Source: Massilibacillus massiliensis
GTDB lineage: Bacteria; Bacillota; Negativicutes; FLKF01
Direction of reading: 5' to 3'
Assembly: GCF_900086705.1 (NCBI RefSeq)
Contig: NZ_LT575483.1
Span: 1,817,534-1,881,533 of the forward strand
DNA length: 64,000 nucleotides
Below, one piece after another: positions 60,707 to 64,000 of this stretch (its first letter is position 1; each line of letters starts with the position of its first letter). The notes below the pieces were generated by a model. The model worked only from the letters and a program-made list of their open reading frames with translations. It ran no database searches and was not told the DNA's origin. Both the position numbers and the translations under genes were made by a program.

Positions 60707-61417
60707 TTATTTTGTATTTTTTTCATCTACTATATCACGAAGATCCAGAGGTTTATGTTTGAATATTTTTACACCGGAGAACATACTCGAAACTTCACCT
60801 TCACGTTCCATAAAATCCTCCCGAACAACCATATAAATATGTGGAATCGTAACAAACACAATAAGCCAAGCTACATAATGGTGAATCAAATGAAGCATAA
60901 ATTCACTATCCCAAATACGGATGATCCAGCTAAAGAGCCCTGCACCAAAAGCATTTGGATCCACCGTAACCCGCATTGCAAATCCCGTAACAATTTGAAT
61001 CAGCATCATACTATAAATTGCAACATATGATATACGTGCCAATGGATTACGTAAGTACGGTTTATGTGACGGACGAAGAAACATATAATGCAGTAATACA
61101 TCCTTTGAACCACGCCAAAAAGCTTCTTCCCAAAACCTAGGAAATAAACGATCCCCTTTATACATTACAAAACCATAAATACGCAAAATAAATGCCGCAA
61201 CAAAAATGAATGCCGCAAAAGAATGCATATAACGGACAAAGTGCAGTGATAACAGAATCGATCCAAAAATCGGTTCCATACTAACACCACCAGACAAAGG
61301 CTTTGTAATCCATAATCCTGTTACAAACAAGACGATGGTACAAAAAACCATGATCCAATGAAAAATTCGCAAAAATGGACTGAATAAATAATAAATGAAC
61401 CGAGGTTCCTTTTTCAC
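60707..61417 (-). CDS. hyaC: [NiFe] hydrogenase cytochrome b subunit, copy 2
   Basis: A 236-residue b-type cytochrome membrane subunit, near-identical in layout to copy 1: FLRIFHWIMVFCTIVLFVTGLWITKPLSGGV, AFIFVAAFILRIYGFVMYKGDRLFPRFWEE and EFMLHLIHHYVAWLIVFVTIPHIYMVVREDFMEREGEVSSMFSGVKI. Starts at GTG after GGAAGGAG. Last gene of the second hyaABC operon; no maturation genes follow, only the repeat copy 2. Confidence 0.93.
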   Translation of the reverse strand: MKKEPRFIYYLFSPFLRIFHWIMVFCTIVLFVTGLWITKPLSGGVSMEPIFGSILLSLHFVRYMHSFAAFIFVAAFILRIYGFVMYKGDRLFPRFWEEAFWRGSKDVLLHYMFLRPSHKPYLRNPLARISYVAIYSMMLIQIVTGFAMRVTVDPNAFGAGLFSWIIRIWDSEFMLHLIHHYVAWLIVFVTIPHIYMVVREDFMEREGEVSSMFSGVKIFKHKPLDLRDIVDEKNTK

Positions 61418-61467
61418 ACCGTGCTCTCCTTCCTGCGAACCCCTTTTATCATCTTATGCTTAGAGGT

Positions 61468-63372
61468 TCACTCGATCAATTCATACGGATCTGTTGTCAC
61501 AACTTTGATTTTCTTCCCCTCAACGTTATACAAATGCGTTGCACAAGCCATACATGGATCAAAGGACCGAACCACCTTTAGAATCTCTAACGGTTTGTCC
61601 AGAATCTTGACCTTTGTATCGATCATCGCCTTTTCATATGGGCCATGATTCCCTTTCGCATCGCGGGGACAAGCATTCCAAGTCGACGGAACAACCGCTT
61701 GATAATTGGCAATTCTTCCATTTTTAATGACAACCCAATGACTTAAAGAACCTCTCGCTGCTTCATAAAGCCCTACGCCCTTGCATTCCTCCGGCCAAGT
61801 TTTAGGCTCCCATTTTGTACTATCCGCAACTTTTGTATCGCCTGCTTTAATGCTTTTAATTAATTTGTCATAAAAATACTGACTCATATGTGTATGCATC
61901 TGCGCATCCAAGCCGCGGGCAATCGTACGACCAAGCATTGTTGGCATCCATACATTTGGTTCCAACTGTAATACACTTGATACCAATTCAACTTGATCCA
62001 CCATTAATTTTTCCGCCCAAGTTGGATCTTTCAATACACCTTTTTTCATCTTGGTATACATAACGATATAACGCGCTAATGGCCCAACTTCCGTCATCTT
62101 CCCTCGCCATTTTGGCGTCTTGACCCAAGAATACTTTCCTTCTTCATTTAATGTAATCCAATTCGTTTTGGTACCTTCTTTTGGCTCTGTATACTTTGCT
62201 TGCGTCACACCATTCCAAGGATGAAGATCTTTTCCCTCCGCACCCGGGTATTCATACCACGAGTGCTCTACACCTTCATTTAAAACTTCTGGATCTGATA
62301 AATCTTTGGCATTAAATTCATAAAATTGTGCAGCATTAACACCCTGACTAAAGTTTTCCACGACACCATCACAACGAACCAGTAACTGTTTTTGAAAGCC
62401 ACCCTTACTCGTGTTTGTATAGGTTTGATCAGGATAGGCGCCAAAACCCATAACTCTTTCCTTTGCCATACCTCCGCCATCTAATCGTCCCCGCTTGGCA
62501 TAGATCTGCCCAATTGCCAAAAGATCGGGCAAGTAAAAAAATTCAACCGCATTTACTCCCGTATGAATCGCTCGGCTGACAACCTCCAACCGTTCGGTAT
62601 TAACAGGCGCATTCATATCTTCCATAGAGATTGAACACGGCATTCCTCCCACCACATAATGCGGATGTGGATTCTTACCCCCAAAAATCACCTGTGGAAT
62701 AACAATTTCTCTTTGTTTATCAAGCATTTCTAAATAATGCGTTAACGCGATGAGATGCAATTCTGGCGGCAGTAATTGATAATCAGGATGATCCCACCAT
62801 TGAGCTGCAAAGATCCCCAACTGTCCGCTCTCAATGACATCCTTGATTTTCTTCTGCATCATTTGAAAATAAGCCGTTGTAGCCTTTGGAAATTCTTTTG
62901 GATAAGCCTCTGTATGCCAATCCTCTGCTCCTTTAAAATCCATCTTGTAGGTTGACAGCACTGTATTTTGCAGTTTTGCCGCTTCTATCGGATCCGCCTT
63001 GGCTGCCTCGAGCGGGCTAATCCAATCCAAGGCGTGCAAATGATAAAAATGCACGAGATGATCCTGCGTCGATTGTGCACCAGCCATAATATTTCTTATA
63101 TAATTCGCATTGTTTGGGATTTCAATCTCTAAGGCATCTTCCACTGCACGTAAAGCCGCGAGTGCATGTACCGTCGTGCAAACACCACACATTCTTTGCG
63201 CATATGCCCAAGCATCACGGGGATCTCTGTCCTTTAACACGACTTCAATCCCACGCCAAGCCGTACCGCTTGACAAGGCATCTTCTACTTTCCCCGTTCC
63301 CTCATCTACTTTAATTTCCAACCTCAAATGCCCTTCAATACGTGTAACCGGGTCTACGACAATTCTCTTCAT
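61468..63372 (-). CDS. hyaB: [NiFe] hydrogenase large subunit, copy 2
   Basis: About 634 residues, paralogous to copy 1 along its whole length. Active-site motifs RMCGVCTTVHALA and RSFDPCMACATH are intact, and the C-terminal extension (LYNVEGKKIKVVTTDPYELIE) is slightly different from copy 1. It needs the single protease and Hyp set encoded at 36.7-42.7 kb. The start aligned with copy 1 is 63372; an adjacent ATG at 63375 is possible. It overlaps the small-subunit stop. Confidence 0.95.
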   Translation of the reverse strand: MKRIVVDPVTRIEGHLRLEIKVDEGTGKVEDALSSGTAWRGIEVVLKDRDPRDAWAYAQRMCGVCTTVHALAALRAVEDALEIEIPNNANYIRNIMAGAQSTQDHLVHFYHLHALDWISPLEAAKADPIEAAKLQNTVLSTYKMDFKGAEDWHTEAYPKEFPKATTAYFQMMQKKIKDVIESGQLGIFAAQWWDHPDYQLLPPELHLIALTHYLEMLDKQREIVIPQVIFGGKNPHPHYVVGGMPCSISMEDMNAPVNTERLEVVSRAIHTGVNAVEFFYLPDLLAIGQIYAKRGRLDGGGMAKERVMGFGAYPDQTYTNTSKGGFQKQLLVRCDGVVENFSQGVNAAQFYEFNAKDLSDPEVLNEGVEHSWYEYPGAEGKDLHPWNGVTQAKYTEPKEGTKTNWITLNEEGKYSWVKTPKWRGKMTEVGPLARYIVMYTKMKKGVLKDPTWAEKLMVDQVELVSSVLQLEPNVWMPTMLGRTIARGLDAQMHTHMSQYFYDKLIKSIKAGDTKVADSTKWEPKTWPEECKGVGLYEAARGSLSHWVVIKNGRIANYQAVVPSTWNACPRDAKGNHGPYEKAMIDTKVKILDKPLEILKVVRSFDPCMACATHLYNVEGKKIKVVTTDPYELIE

Positions 63373-64000
63373 CATTCTTCCTTCTTCTCGTCAGTTGTTT
63401 CTTCATTTGTTTGACGCTTTTTCTTTTGCCACGCAGATAATGCCCCATGCACAACAACACCGGCCGTGGCAATTCCGGCTGCAGCCTTGCCTATTTCATC
63501 GACATCAACAAGTTTTGGGCCATACGCCGGCAGTCGTTCGTAAAGAGGATCCTCATCCCAAAAATGATCATTACTGCAGCCAATACAGCCGTGTCCCGAT
63601 TGAATAGGATAGGAAAGGCCATTCCACCACCGCAGATTGCCACAGCAGTTATATGTTTCCGGACCACGACAGCCTAATTTGTACAAACACCAGCCCGCTC
63701 TAGCGCCGATATCATCAAACTTCTCGGCAAACATCCCTGCATCAAAAAATGCACGACGATAACAGGTGTCATGAATGCGATTACCATAGAATTGCTTTGG
63801 CTGTCCCGCACTGTCAAGTGGGGGCAATTTTCCAAACAACGTATAGTGCATGATAACGCCTGTCAGGACTTCCGGAATAGGCGGGCAGCCGGAGAGCTTA
63901 ACAATCGGCTTATGATTGCCGACCGCGGATCTTACACTGACCGATCCTGTAGGATTTGGTTTTGCCGCTTGAATGCCGCCACTGGTTGCACATGATCCAA
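63372..64000 (-). CDS. hyaA: [NiFe] hydrogenase small subunit, copy 2 (5' part outside window)
   Basis: The frame is open from the right edge to the stop at 63372, about 208 residues. Visible motifs are SCATSGGIQAAKPNPTGSVS, LSGCPPIPEVLTGVIMHY, DTCYRRAFFDAGMFAEKFDD, WCLYKLGCRGPETYNCCGN and CIGCSNDHFWDEDPLYERLP, then a hydrophobic C-terminal anchor and a charged tail. In copy 1 the corresponding position of SCATSGG reads TCATGGG. The Tat signal and proximal cluster motif lie beyond the window. Confidence 0.94.
   Translation of the reverse strand, partial: GSCATSGGIQAAKPNPTGSVSVRSAVGNHKPIVKLSGCPPIPEVLTGVIMHYTLFGKLPPLDSAGQPKQFYGNRIHDTCYRRAFFDAGMFAEKFDDIGARAGWCLYKLGCRGPETYNCCGNLRWWNGLSYPIQSGHGCIGCSNDHFWDEDPLYERLPAYGPKLVDVDEIGKAAAGIATAGVVVHGALSAWQKKKRQTNEETTDEKKEE

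Noticed and set aside
1-64000. CRISPR arrays, tRNA or rRNA genes
   Set aside because: No regularly spaced repeats, no tRNA-like cloverleaf with conserved TTCGA arm and no rRNA motifs were seen on reading the window.

Overview
This is a low-GC bacterial window that reads as a chromosome segment of a diderm Firmicute of the class Negativicutes (Selenomonadales or Sporomusaceae-like). The main evidence is an SLH-domain outer-membrane porin (56492-57745) next to PTS systems, sigma-54 enhancer-binding proteins and Firmicute-style regulators. Genus cannot be settled from the sequence alone. I see no rRNA, tRNA or CRISPR array.

Left part (1-27 kb) is carbon catabolism, built of small regulated islands. 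At 1-6.2 kb a galactitol-type PTS (IIA, IIC, IIB), a class II aldolase, a GlpP-type antiterminator, a 2-hydroxyacid dehydrogenase and a sigma-54 activator form one leftward cluster. It has two look-alike leader terminators and a consensus -24/-12 promoter. At 6.4-12.3 kb a LysR gene is divergent from a DcuC-family permease with M28 and M20 hydrolases. At 12.5-20 kb lies a probable L-galactonate operon: PrpR-type regulator, sigma-54 promoter, LgoD-like dehydrogenase, MFS permease and a single UxaB-UxaA fusion protein. At 20-26.7 kb come a LacI regulator, a MerR/MFS divergon and an operon of ribokinase, DcuC-family permease and nucleoside hydrolase.

Central part (26.9-36.6 kb) is a nine-gene leftward operon: mannose-family PTS IIA-IIB-IIC-IID, a periplasmic sugar-binding protein, a DesK-like kinase, a NarL-like regulator, a second binding protein and a HAD phosphatase. 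No ABC permease is present, so the two binding proteins look like parts of a sensor that controls the PTS. A TetR/YciI divergon and a damaged coiled-coil gene follow.

Right part (36.7-64 kb) is hydrogen metabolism and metal supply. A hydrogenase operon runs leftward as hyaA-hyaB-hyaC, a small CxxCGC/HMA protein, hypA, hypB, a maturation protease, hypF, hypC, hypD and hypE. A divergent CsoR/RcnR-family metal sensor lies upstream. A second hyaABC copy without its own maturation genes begins at the right edge. Between the two copies sit an IS110 element with a probable bridge RNA, a MATE exporter, a NikABCDE-like ABC importer, the SLH porin (these last two share a divergent region with two Fur-box-like sites), a RelE-type toxin-antitoxin pair and a MarR/MFS drug-efflux pair. 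The importer and the metal sensor plausibly serve the nickel and iron needs of the two hydrogenases.

Start sites were moved downstream of the longest open frame wherever a clear ribosome binding site demanded it. Regulatory sites were found by eye and none has been tested.
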